Assembly: GCA_016169945.1 (NCBI GenBank)
Contig: JADLSH010000217.1
Span: 1,116,001-1,180,000, forward strand
Direction: 5' to 3'
Length of the DNA stretch: 64,000 bases
Origin: Trachythela sp. YZ-2020
Lineage: Eukaryota; Cnidaria; Anthozoa; Malacalcyonacea; Clavulariidae
Under the pieces are notes generated by a model. That model was not told the origin of the DNA. It was given only the letters and a program-made list of their open reading frames with translations, and did not search any database. This document shows positions 34,103-43,416 of this stretch, piece by piece (within the stretch, counting starts at the first letter, position 1; every line of letters begins with the position of its first letter). The translations under genes were made by a program, and so were the position numbers.

Positions 34103-34174
34103 AGGTTCTGCCGAGACTTGAACTCGGATCCTTGGCTTCAGAGTCGAAAGTGTTAACCATCACACCGCAGAACC
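34103..34174 (-). tRNA. tRNA-Gln with CTG anticodon, unit B1
   Basis: The reverse strand matches the other Gln genes but the loop is CTCTGAA, giving anticodon CTG rather than TTG. Two anticodon-stem pairs are lost (TTCGA against GCCAA), and the D arm has two changes. It may be a decaying copy or a converted isoacceptor. A TTTT lies about 18 bases downstream on its strand. Confidence 0.65.
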
Positions 34175-34295
34175 TGACAAGTGTTTGTTGAATATATACC
34201 TCTGTAATCCATTTTAACAGTTGCCCATCCCCCAGATGTCGTTCACAGTCATTACGAATACATTTTTTTAAATTATTTGAAACCCTTTTCCGCTT

Positions 34296-34393
34296 GTCAG
34301 GTTGGCCGAGCGGTCAAAGGCGCCAGACTTAAGATGAATATTAAGAATTCTGGTCCACAATTGTGGGCGTGGGTTCGAATCCCACATCTGACA
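34296..34393 (+). tRNA. tRNA-Leu(TAA) with intron, unit B1
   Basis: Consensus 98-nt gene with TAA anticodon and 14-nt intron. One acceptor pair is G-U (ATCTGAC 3' strand). Confidence 0.9.
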
Positions 34394-34470
34394 TTGCCCT
34401 TTTTCGCATTTCATGTTGCCTGTTTTATCTGAGTTGAAAACCAGTTGGGTTCAAAAATGTTTTGCGTGAT

Positions 34471-34542
34471 GCGTTGATGGTGTAATGGTTAGCATTGTTG
34501 CCTTCCAAGCAGTAGATCTGGGTTCGATTCCCGGTCAACGCA
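34471..34542 (+). tRNA. tRNA-Gly(TCC), unit B1
   Basis: A 72-nt consensus copy with all stems paired and intact A and B boxes. Confidence 0.95.
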
Positions 34543-34719
34543 GCGATCTTTGTTTAAGGTTGGAATGCTTGATTTGGAATATATGTTCCTCTCTTTTTAC
34601 ATGTGTGGTAAAATGCAACTCTTATTCAACTTGTTTTTCCCGAAAACAGTGCCGTTTACAATGTAATAGCCAATATTCTTTAGAAAGTTTTGCTAGGGTT
34701 CGAATAGCTTCCAGGTAAT

Positions 34720-34800
34720 GGTAGCTTGGCCGAGTGGTCTAAGGCGCTGTTTAAGGCACCAGTCATTTCGATGGCGTGGGTCCGAATCCCACCGCTGCCA
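34720..34800 (+). pseudogene. tRNA-Leu(AAG), degenerate, unit B1
   Basis: One base is missing from the anticodon stem (ctgtttaagg), the acceptor has T for G at position 7 and the T loop has tccgaat. Confidence 0.75.
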
Positions 34801-34941
34801 CATATTTTAAACATCTATAATAAGTTCCACGTTCAGGAGATTATCCTGCAATTTTACCATGAAAATGAGAGGCTTTGAATAAAGGGACAGAATAACCAGC
34901 GTCATTTATGCTATAGATTATCCCTAACTAAAACAGAAAAA

Positions 34942-35027
34942 GGCAATATGGCAGAGTACGTGGTCTAAGGCGCTGAATTCAGATACCAGTAATTTCGATG
35001 GCGTGGGTACGAATCGGACCAATGCCC
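34942..35027 (+). pseudogene. tRNA-Leu(CAG)-like, unit B2
   Basis: Degenerate copy with D-loop insertion, a changed A box (tggcagag) and broken T stem (gtgggtacgaatcggac). Confidence 0.6.
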
Positions 35028-35263
35028 ATTTTCTGGGATTATATTATACTGATGCTTTGTAGCATATTTTTATTATGTATTGCCTTGTTTGCTTGAATGT
35101 GCAATATTTTGAAAAATTTGAACTCCACCATGATACAAGTCTCTGTCAACTCCGATAAGTAAAAATATTGTGACCACATTCCATTGTAGGATATCTAGTA
35201 AAATATTAGGCATGAATCATATCCTCTGTGTAAATATGAAAATCCATGCACATGATCATCCTA

Positions 35264-35318
35264 AGGTTCTACCGAGACTTGAACTCGTCCAAAGTGCTAA
35301 CCATTACACCACAGAACC
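35264..35318 (-). pseudogene. tRNA-Gln, anticodon deleted, unit B2
   Basis: A 17-base deletion joins gaactcg to tccaaagtgc and removes the anticodon arm and part of the variable region. Both ends of the gene remain. Confidence 0.9.
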
Positions 35319-35439
35319 TGACAAGTGTTTTCTGAATATATACCTCTGTAATCCATTTTAACAGTTGCTCATCCACCAGATGTCGTTCACAGTCATTACG
35401 AATACATTTTTTAAAATTCTTTGAAAGCCTTTTCCGCTT

Positions 35440-35537
35440 GTCAGGTTGGCCGAGCGGTCAAAGGCGCCAGACTTAAGATGAATATTAAGAATTCTGGTCC
35501 ACAATTGTAGGCGTGATTTCGAATCCCGCACCTGACT
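35440..35537 (+). pseudogene. tRNA-Leu(TAA), degenerate, unit B2
   Basis: Anticodon arm and intron are preserved. The T arm (gtgatttcgaatcccgc) and variable arm (gtaggc) are mutated, and the discriminator is T. Confidence 0.75.
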
Positions 35538-35611
35538 AAATTTTTCGCATTTAATGTTGCCTGTTTTATCTGAGTTGAAAACCTACTGGGATCAAAAATA
35601 TTTTGTGGGGT

Positions 35612-35683
35612 GTGTTGATGGTGTAATGGTTAGCATTGTTGCCTTCCAAGCGGTAGATCTGGGTTCGATTCCCGGTCAACGCA
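35612..35683 (+). tRNA. tRNA-Gly(TCC), unit B2, slightly diverged
   Basis: A 72-nt gene with TCC anticodon. Base 2 is T (G-U pair possible in the acceptor) and the anticodon stem carries one change (gcggt). It can still fold. Confidence 0.75.
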
Positions 35684-35860
35684 GCGATCTTTGTTTAAGG
35701 TTGGAATGCTTGATTTGGAATATATATTCCCCTCTTTTTACATCTTTGGTAAAATGCAACTCTTATTCAACTTGTCTTTCCCGAAAACAGTGCCGTTTAC
35801 AATATAATAGTAAATATTATTTAGACAGTTTTGCTAGGATTCCAATAACTTCCAGGTAAA

Positions 35861-35934
35861 GGTAGCGTGGCCGAGTGGTCTGAGGCGCTGCTTTAGTCAT
35901 TTCGATGGCGTGCGTTCGAATCCCACCGCTGCCA
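35861..35934 (+). pseudogene. tRNA-Leu(AAG) with anticodon deletion, unit B2
   Basis: Same eight-base anticodon deletion as at 13199 and 13716 (ctttag joined to tcatttcg). The rest of the gene is well preserved. Confidence 0.88.
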
Positions 35935-36075
35935 CGTGTTTTAAACATCTATAATAAGTTCCAAGTTCACGAGATTATCCTGTAATTTGACCATGAAAAG
36001 AGGAGGCTTTCAATAAAGAGACAGAATAACCCGCGTCATTTATGCTATAGATTATCCCTAACTAAAACAGAAATA

Positions 36076-36161
36076 GGCAATATGGCCGAATACGTTGTCT
36101 AAGGCGCTGAATTCAGATACCAGTAATTTCGATGGCGTGGGTACGAATCCGACCAATGCCC
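36076..36161 (+). pseudogene. tRNA-Leu(CAG)-like, unit B3
   Basis: Degenerate copy with the D-loop insertion, tacgaatcc T loop and ggcaata start. Confidence 0.6.
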
Positions 36162-36398
36162 ATATTCTGGGATTATATATTGACTGATGCTTTGTAACAT
36201 ATTTTTGTTATGTATTGCCTTGTTTGCTTGAATGTGCAATATTTGAAAAATTTGAAACTCCACCGTGATACAAGTCTCTGTCAACTCCCATAAGTAAAAA
36301 TATTGTGACCAAATTCCATTGTGGGACGCCTGGTAAAATTTTAGGCATGAATCATATCCTCCGTGGAAATATGAAAATCCATGCACATGATCATCCTA

Positions 36399-36470
36399 AG
36401 GTTCTGCCGAGACTTGAACTCGGATCCTTGGATTCAAAGTCCAAAGTGCTAACCATTACACCACAGAACC
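36399..36470 (-). tRNA. tRNA-Gln(TTG), unit B3, first copy
   Basis: Intact 72-nt Gln gene with TTG anticodon. A tandem duplicate lies 144 bp to the right. Confidence 0.95.
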
Positions 36471-36542
36471 TGACAAGCGTTTGTTGAATATATACCTCTT
36501 CAATCAATTTTAACAGTTGCCCATTCCCCAGATGTCGTTCAC

Positions 36543-36614
36543 AGGTTCTGCCGAGACTTGAACTCGGATCCTTGGATTCAAAGTCCAAAGTGCTAACCAT
36601 TACACCACAGAACC
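36543..36614 (-). tRNA. tRNA-Gln(TTG), unit B3, tandem duplicate
   Basis: Identical to the copy at 36399. The duplicated segment of 144 bp includes the gene and the following spacer up to gatgtcgttcaca. Confidence 0.95.
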
Positions 36615-36735
36615 TGACAAGCGTTTGTTGAATATATACCTCTTCAATCAATTTTAACAGTTGCCCATTCCCCAGATGTCGTTCACAGTCATTACGAATA
36701 CATTTTTTTAAATTATTTGAAAACCTTTTCCGCTT

Positions 36736-36758
36736 GTCAGGTTGGCCGAGCGATCAAA
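36736..36758 (+). pseudogene. tRNA-Leu(TAA), 5' fragment, unit B3
   Basis: Only the acceptor 5' strand and D arm remain (gtcaggttggccgagcg). The sequence then jumps to the spacer normally found downstream of the gene. Confidence 0.9.
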
Positions 36759-36821
36759 GTTTAATGTTGCCTGTTTTATCTGAGTTGAAAACCTATTGGG
36801 ATCAAAAATATTTTGTGTGAT

Positions 36822-36893
36822 GCGTTGATGGTGTAATGGTTAGTATTGTTGCCTTCCAAGCAGTAGATCTGGGTTCGATTCCCGGTCGACGCA
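36822..36893 (+). tRNA. tRNA-Gly(TCC), unit B3
   Basis: A 72-nt gene with TCC anticodon; the acceptor has one G-U pair (TCGACGC). Folds normally. Confidence 0.9.
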
Positions 36894-37070
36894 GCGATCT
36901 TTGTTTAAGGTTGGAATGCTTGCTTTGGAATATATGTTCCTCTCTTTTTACATCTTTGGTAAAATGCAACTCTTATTCAACTTGTCTTTCCCGAAAACAG
37001 TGTAGTTTACAATATAATAGTTAATATTCTTTGGAAAGTTTTGCTAGGATTCGAATAACTTCCAGGTAAT

Positions 37071-37152
37071 GGTAGCGTGGCCGAATGGTCTAAGGCGCTG
37101 GTTTAAGGCACCAGTCATTTCGATGGCGTGGGTTCGAATCCCGCCGCTGCCA
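37071..37152 (+). tRNA. tRNA-Leu(AAG), unit B3
   Basis: An 82-nt gene with intact acceptor, AAG anticodon arm and ttcgaat T loop. Minor changes at gaatgg in the D loop and cccgc in the T stem. Confidence 0.9.
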
Positions 37153-37320
37153 CATATTTTAAATATAAAAAATAAGTTCCACGTTCAGGAGATTATCCTG
37201 AAATTTTACCATGAAAGTGAGAGGCTTTGAATAAAGGGACAGAATAACCAGCGTCATCTATGCTATATATTATCCCTAACTAAAACAGAAAAAGGTAATG
37301 TGGCCGAGTACGTTGTTTAA

Positions 37321-37468
37321 AGGATCTTTTCCACTCATCGCAAAATCAACTCGCAAACTCGCTGCTAGTTCTTGCATGTAATTAAAATAAACTGTCGAGC
37401 ATTGTGATTGGATGAAAGTACTCGCAACGAGCTTGCGAGTTGGTTCTTGCGATGAATGGAAAAGAGCC
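37321..37468. mobile_element. TTAA-flanked MITE (piggyBac-type TSD)
   Basis: The 148-bp element has TIRs of about 45 bp (aggatcttttcc at the left, ggaaaagagcc at the right, then tcatcgcaa blocks). TTAA lies at both sides (37317-37320, 37469-37472), the signature of piggyBac insertion. No coding. Confidence 0.9.
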
Positions 37469-37664
37469 TTAAAGCGCTGATTTCAGATCTTTAATCTTTA
37501 ATCTTTCTAGAATTTCACATTAAATAGTAAATACTAAATACTAATTTACAATGTGAATTACATTTAAACTGTATAAAAAAATATACTAAGACTAATGTTA
37601 AGAGTTAATATTTACAAGTAATCTTAAATAGAATTTGAAAATTTTTTGATAGAATTCGATAAAT

Positions 37665-40450
37665 TTACTTCGACTCCAGCGTTCGGTTAAAACATTCAAT
37701 CCCATACACAATTGGGCTATTTTTAAATCGTTCAGTTCGATATCTAAAATTATACAGTTTTTCTCCATTTGATCTAGTTTGTCTCTGTCTTATCTGATTA
37801 ACTGTTTCTGGCAATAAACTGTGTAATCTATGTCTAGGGTCTGTCATTGTTTTTATAAGGTTTCCGCACATCTCTTCTCTGCGAGCCTTTAATGTTTTAA
37901 GGTTACAGTCCAGTAATGCTTCTTCATAAGTCAGACCAGGACAAATTATCCTAAGCGCACGCTTCTGAACTCGTTCTATGTCAGTAGACTGTTCCTTGGT
38001 TAAGTTTCCGTGCCAAATTTTAGCACAATATTCAAGTGTCGATCTTATGACAGCCATATAAAAGGCTTTTAAATCCTGCTTTGGTGCACCATAACCTTTT
38101 AACATCTTCAGAAAATACAGTCTTTGTACCGCTTTTTTAACAATATAGCATGTGTTAGTTGACCACTTCAAATTGTCATCAATCCATAAACCAAGTAATT
38201 TGTAACATTTAACCCTTTCAAATACATGTCTATTGATTTCTAGCGGTGGAATAACAGTTACATTTTTTCGAAAGTCAATTATCATTTCTTTGCATTTCGT
38301 TTGATTTAACTCCATCATATCTTCTTCAGTAAACCTTAAAACGCCCTTAACTTTACTTTCAGCACCACCCAGTTGCTTCCCAGAAATATGGTGGCTGACA
38401 TCTAGTACCTCGTATAATGTAGTGTCATCCATAAACATTAATGTATCATGTTCAAGTATAACATTAGTTTCCATGTTGGTTGATATCATGAGTTGGATTT
38501 CTTCTTTTATTACAGAGGGAAGTTTATCAATCTTTATTACAAAGGCAATTGGTCCGAGTTTACTTCCTTGTGGCACTCCGCCATTGATATATGCATAATC
38601 AGACGTATCATTCCCAAATTTAGTAAAATGGGATCTTTTATTGAGGTATGTTCCAAACCATTGGATTAAGGCCAATCTAACTCCCATCTCTTTCATATTT
38701 CTTAGCAGTATATTATGATTAATTAGATCGAACGCTTTTCTAAAGTCAAGAAAATTATTCGTATTACTCTTTGTGGCTCGTCCATTGCTCTATACCAGTT
38801 GTGGAGTAGATTTAGAAGGGCATACAAAGTCGAAGATCCTGGGAGCCCTCCATATTGGGAATTGGAAATTTTCCCATTTATATCTTCATTTATCCACTTG
38901 TTGGTAAAGGATTCCTGAACTTTTGATAAAACACTGGTTAATGCAATCGGTCTAAGGTTTTCAGCGATTGTACATGGTGTGATCTTAGGAATCCCAGTTA
39001 CTTTGTATTTTTTCCAAGTTTCAGGAAATTTCTTTGTCTGAAATGACTCATTAAAAATTTCAGCAAGGGAACGGCAAACAATTTCGAAAACATTTTCAGA
39101 ATCTTCAAAGGTGGATCATTTGGCCCAGGTGCCTTGTTAACATTAATTGCATTCAATTCTCTAGCAACTTCTTCAACACTGATTAACGGTAGATCATCCG
39201 GGCATTGCATTTCTAGCCACTCGTTTGATATATGTGGATAATTTATCGTTAAATTAGCAAAGAAGTTATTAATTGAATCTGCCGATTGTTTATCGTTCAT
39301 TTGGAGATTTGTCTCGGAGTCTACTAGAGTCACAGCGTTTTTCCTTGATCCAATTAATCTTTTAACTTGCTTCCACCATGCTTTTGGGCATGAACTATGG
39401 TTTGGTCTTACCTTTTATCATAAAACTGCAGCTTGGCTTTCTTTATCTCAGCTGAAACTTGTCTACGTAAATATTTGAAGAGCTCGGTTTTATTGTTTTT
39501 AAAAGCTTTATTTCTTTTATCCATCAGAGATTTAATTTTTTGCGTCATAAAGGGTTTATCGTTGGTATGCTTTTTTATTATTCTTTCGGGAAAAAACTCG
39601 TTGATAATCACTTTAGTAAAATGAAGAAAAGCATCAACTTTCTCATCGAGTCCTTTGTTAGAGAAAAGTTCACTCCAGTCATAGTTCTCTAGAAAAACCC
39701 CAAACTGTTCCGTACTTGTATGGTTGAGATCTCTCACTTTTACCTTTACTATGTTTCCAGCCTTTACTACAGAGGCATCAGTTCTCGCTTTCCACAACAC
39801 AATGTTATGATCTGATGTTGATAGAGGTGCCAAGACCTCAGGATTTATATAGAAATGCGCGATATTTGTAAAAATCAAATCAAGTATATTGTTATTCCGT
39901 GTCGGAACCTTAACAACTTGTTTGAGACTACAGTGTCTATTTAATCGACTCTGTTGAAAGCCGTTACTCGTTGGGTTAAAATCGCCCGAAACAATGAAAG
40001 CTGAGTTAGGACTTTCAGTACAGAGTTTGTCATAGCAATTATAAAAGTAATCATAAAACTGTCTATCTCGCTATGACTCGGTGGTAGGTATACGCAGCAC
40101 ACCACAATTTTTGAAATTGCTCTTGGTAACCATTTTGGACGTAATGTAACCCATTGACACTCAAACAAGGGGTCATTCAAGTCCTTGCGAATTTTAAATG
40201 GTATTTTGTTGTTCACATATAAAGCAAAACCAACTCCTGTACCATACGTTCTATCATTTCTAACCAATGTCATTCCAGAAACAGCCACAGCTTTATCGGG
40301 AACAGTTTCCTTTAACCACGTCTCAGTGATACAAGCTATGTCTATATCATTAGTAATAACCAATAATTCCAATTCATCTGTTTTATTAATAAGTGATCTT
40401 GCATTTAAAAGCATTACATTTGGGAGAAGTTTCCCATTTTTGATTTATCG
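37665..40450 (-). pseudogene. LINE ORF2: endonuclease and reverse transcriptase (frameshifted)
   Basis: The endonuclease starts near 40430 (NVMLLNARSLINKTDEL) with DIACITETWL, then, after a shift near 40040, SGDFNP and STSDHNIV, the catalytic APE motifs. The linker at 39878-39408 and the RT start at 39333-38998 (VNKAPGPNDPP) are in different frames. The palm is at 38696-37665 with GGVPQGSKLGPIAF and the active-site FMDDTTLYE (usual YADD). The C-terminal part has KLLGLWIDDNLKWSTN and a final RTERFKNSPIVYG. At least three frameshifts or stops were counted. The domain order and motifs match CR1/L2-group LINEs. Confidence 0.85.
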
Positions 40451-40794
40451 TTGTTCTTTTCCAAAGGAATATTAATTAAATTGGATTTACGTGCGTTACT
40501 CGGTGGTGCATGTTCTTCTAGTAGTAATAGCTGTACCATTTCTTCCGCTCGTGTTTGTCTTTCAGCCAATCGGTTTGGTGATACATGGGGCGCGATCGAA
40601 AAACTTGTCTCTGTTAGCCCATTTGCTTGTTCCTCTGTTAGCCTGTTTGCTTTTTAAGGATTTGCTAGACTCTCTTCTCAAACGATTTGTTGATGAGGTA
40701 CGTAGAGTGATGCGCGTTGGGATGGGATAATGTTGGTTATGGTCATGGGTAGGGTCACACGGATGTATGCTGTCATCACCAGTGCCAGGTTGAT

Positions 40795-42446
40795 TTATAA
40801 ATGAATTCCTTGACCTTCGCTATTTGCATCTGGGAGAGACTTAGTAATATCATCACGTGCAATTTGGCTCGTTGTTACACGATTAACTAGTCTTAGATAG
40901 TTTCTCCAATCTTTACTCTTTATGTAGGGCTGGGAATAAGTGGATGGCAAATACCCTTCTGATTGTGGGTTGTTTTGCGTTTCTGGGCAAGTTTCTTGAG
41001 ACGAATCCCAAACTTTAGGTTTAACTTTGCGTTTTTCCAATTCCATTGATAAGACTTCGCTGGTATCACGAGGCAAGTTATTTTCGTCTCGCAAAACGGT
41101 AACATTTCTTTGAAGTAAATCATTCTCATTTCTTAAGCGTGATAATTTACTAGCCATATGGTTATCTACATCGGTATTGGCAGTAGAACACAATTCTTCA
41201 ACTGGTTGGCAAACCGATATAATTGGTGGATCAACATGCTTCTGAATACCCTTAGTTTTAATTTCAAAAGGATTTTCAATTCGTTGACATACCGACGTAA
41301 TTAATGATTCGTCACGCTTCGGACTGCCATTGTTTTTAATCGTATCGATATTTGCATCTGTAAAGACTGATTAAGACACAAATCTCCAAGAGGACTCTCA
41401 ATACGGGTATATTTTGTATTATCGCTTACCGGATTATTTGTATTATTATCGCTTACTGGTTCATTCTCGTTAAGACGGCCGTAATTGATTTGTTCGCGAT
41501 CGTTGGGCTGGTTTGGACTTGGAGAAACTCCGCATTGTTTTGATTTCAAAAGTTTGTCTGAATATATGTGCATAATTGTTGCTCTTAAAGATTCATTACT
41601 CGCTTCAGTTGCCTTAACTGTATTCTCAAGGGAGACAATAGTGTTATTCAAATCGTTTATCTCCTGATTTCTTCCTCTGATTAAAATAGCCAAATCGTCT
41701 TCAAGTTGCTTAGATTTTTCCCTTTCGTTATAAAGATCTTTTTTAAGGTGAACTATTTCGTCTTCCTCTCGTACGTTACTAGCTGTAAATATTTTCGACT
41801 CTATATTTTTATTCAGAATGACCATATCGAGTTTAACCTCCTCAAGTTCGGCAGCCAACACGCTACACTGGCAACCGCAAACAGGTTTACATAATAATTC
41901 ACACAAAGATGGGTTTGATCTATCGTTATTATGTTCCTTACCTTGAGTATCATTCTTGAGTAGATGTTTAAAAGTTTCTGCTGGTACTTTAGTGGCTGAG
42001 ATTATAGTAGATGCGGTATTATTATCATCGGCACTCAAGCGTTCGCTTCCACAACACTCAAAAAGTTCATTTGAAAATTCGATTCCTGATTTACTTTGTT
42101 TCGTTTCACAATATCTTTCGCAGTCGTTCTGTAATGCGACACCGTCCTTTCCTTGAAAGATCAAAGAGTTTTGTTTCCCTGGGTACCACGTAATACTGAG
42201 TTCGGCGTTGGAGCTTATAAACTTCTTTGCTTTACCGCCAGGCGAAGACCATACTCCCTCAAGACGAAAAATTTCGAATGTTATTTGTTTCAATAAAGCT
42301 AAATCTCCGTTCCATTTGATTCTCTTTCCGTCACAATAAAGGTTTGAAAGATTTTCATTTGTTAAAAACGTTATAAGGTTAAAACATACAGTACCACTTG
42401 GACAATTTTCTTGGTTATGCCGTGAGACACATCTGCACTCCGCCAT
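40795..42446 (-). pseudogene. LINE ORF1 protein (frameshifted)
   Basis: I choose the ATG at 42446 (MAECRCVSRHNQENCPSG); the frame is open further upstream but that part is tRNA sequence. Residues 1-110 form a Cys-containing globular part (LYCDGKRIKWNGDLALLKQI, LEGVWSSPGGKAKKF). It is followed by a Cys cluster (CELLCKPVCGCQC) near residue 190, a long coiled coil (residues 200-300) and a polar tail. The frame stops at 41301; a shift near 41355 leads into a second frame that continues through a Leu/Arg-rich coiled coil (SKLSRLRNENDLLQRN) to the stop at 40795. ORF1 proteins bind the element RNA. The N-terminal globular region is not one I can name. Confidence 0.7.
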
Positions 42447-42751
42447 GACTGAACATACGCAAAGTACTTTTGGCAAGATACCAGTAATTTCGATGGCGTG
42501 GGTACGAATCCGACCTATACCCATTTTCTGGGATTATATATTGACTGATGCTTTGTAACATATTCTTATTATGTATTGCCTTGTTTGCTTGAATGTGCAA
42601 TATTTTGAAAAATTTAAACTCCACCGTGATACGAGTCTCTGTCAACTCCCATAAGTAAAAATATTGTGACCACATTCCATTGTGGGATATCTAGTAAAAT
42701 TTTAGGCATGAATCATATCCTCTCTGTAAATCCATGCACATGATCATCCTA

Positions 42752-42822
42752 AGGTTCTGCCGAGACTTGAACACGGATCCTTGGATTCAAATCCAAAGTG
42801 CTAACCATTACACCACAGAACC
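42752..42822 (-). pseudogene. tRNA-Gln, degenerate, unit C
   Basis: One base is missing from the anticodon loop, leaving six bases (TTTGAA), and the T arm has a change (gaacacgg). Length 71 instead of 72. Confidence 0.8.
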
Positions 42823-42943
42823 TGACAAGAGTTTGTTGAATATATACCTCTTCCATCAATTTTAACAGTTGCCCATCCCCCAGATGTCGTTCACAGTCAT
42901 TACGAATACATTTTTTTAAATTATTTGAAAGCCTTTTCCGCTT

Positions 42944-43041
42944 GTCAGGTTGGCCGAGCGGTCAAAGGCGCCAGACTTAAGATGAATATTAAGAATTCTG
43001 GTCCACAATTGTGGGCGTGGGTTCGAATCCCACACCTGACA
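42944..43041 (+). tRNA. tRNA-Leu(TAA) with intron, unit C
   Basis: Consensus 98-nt copy identical in its tRNA part to the one at 12774: TAA anticodon, 14-nt intron and all stems paired. Confidence 0.95.
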
Positions 43042-43118
43042 TTGACTTTTTTCGCATTTCATGTTGCCTGTTTTATCTGAGTTGAAAACCTATTGGGATC
43101 AAGAATATTTTGTGTGAT

Positions 43119-43167
43119 GCGTTGATGGTGTAATGGTTAGCATTGTTGCCTTCCAAGCAGTAGATCT
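43119..43167 (+). pseudogene. tRNA-Gly(TCC), truncated at the satellite junction
   Basis: The gene is intact through the D arm, anticodon arm (TCC) and variable region up to tagatct. The T arm and 3' acceptor strand are missing. The next bases, acaatcgtccac, are the start of the 2-kb satellite. Confidence 0.95.
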
Positions 43168-43170
43168 ACA

Positions 43171-43416
43171 ATCGTCCACAAAATATATTGAGACTTTTGG
43201 AATCACCACCCCCCTTCCCCCAATTTCAATGTTGAATTGCTATGTTCTTTGTAATTGAAACTATGAAACATAATGTGAAACTAGAACCGAGACTGGTTCA
43301 TTGGGAGTCGAAATCCAACATATGATATTTTAATTCAACTTATATACTGCTATATCGAAATACAACATTGAAATTGGGGGGGAGGTGATTTGTCTCAAAT
43401 ATTTTGTGGACGATTG
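43171..43416. repeat. Inverted repeat at the start of each satellite unit (unit 1 copy)
   Basis: Left arm atcgtccacaaaatat, ttgagac, then C-rich ccccccttccccc and aatttcaatgttg. Right arm caacattgaaatt, gggggggaggtgattt, then gtctcaaat, attttgtggacgat. Arms are about 60 bp and the whole is about 250 bp. In units 5 to 10 the arms extend to tttcagacaat / attgtctgaaa. It looks like a MITE captured in the satellite and is repeated at every unit start. Confidence 0.85.

Larger units (their letters stand above)
33435..37320. repeat. tRNA tandem array B (unit about 1.15 kb)
   Basis: About three and a half units in the same gene order and with the same spacers as array A. It starts mid-spacer just after a hairpin motif and ends in a Leu(CAG)-like gene split by insertions. 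One unit contains a 144-bp tandem duplication carrying a second Gln gene. Array C (42476-43167) is its continuation. Confidence 0.95.
37489..42475 (-). mobile_element. Near full-length LINE (CR1/L2-like), 5 kb
   Basis: On the minus strand the element runs from about 42475 (5' end) to 37489. It has an ORF1 with coiled coil, then an ORF2 with APE-type endonuclease and reverse transcriptase, then a 3' tail of short gattaaa repeats (37489-37510). It is inserted in a tRNA-Leu-like gene with agat on both sides (37485-37488, 42476-42479) as a possible target duplication. Near full length is unusual for LINEs in this window. Frameshifts in both ORFs make it inactive. Confidence 0.9.
37294..42522 (+). 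pseudogene. tRNA-Leu(CAG)-like split by a MITE and a LINE
   Basis: The 5' part is at 37294-37320, a 16-bp middle part (agcgctgatttcagat) at 37473-37488 and the 3' part at 42480-42522. Removing the two insertions rebuilds the same degenerate Leu-like gene as in the other units. Confidence 0.85.
42476..43167. repeat. tRNA tandem array C (continuation of B)
   Basis: After the LINE the same tRNA unit continues: end of Leu(CAG)-like, Gln, Leu(TAA), then Gly, where the array is cut. The 2-kb satellite starts immediately after. Confidence 0.95.

Noticed and set aside
37665..38696. 343-codon minus-strand frame as an intact gene
   Set aside because: It is only the distal RT part of LINE ORF2; the upstream endonuclease and RT parts are in other frames, so the whole is a pseudogene.
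42447..42524. Upstream extension of LINE ORF1 to 42524
   Set aside because: That segment is the tRNA-Leu-like target sequence, so the frame is open there by chance; the ATG at 42446 lies inside the element.
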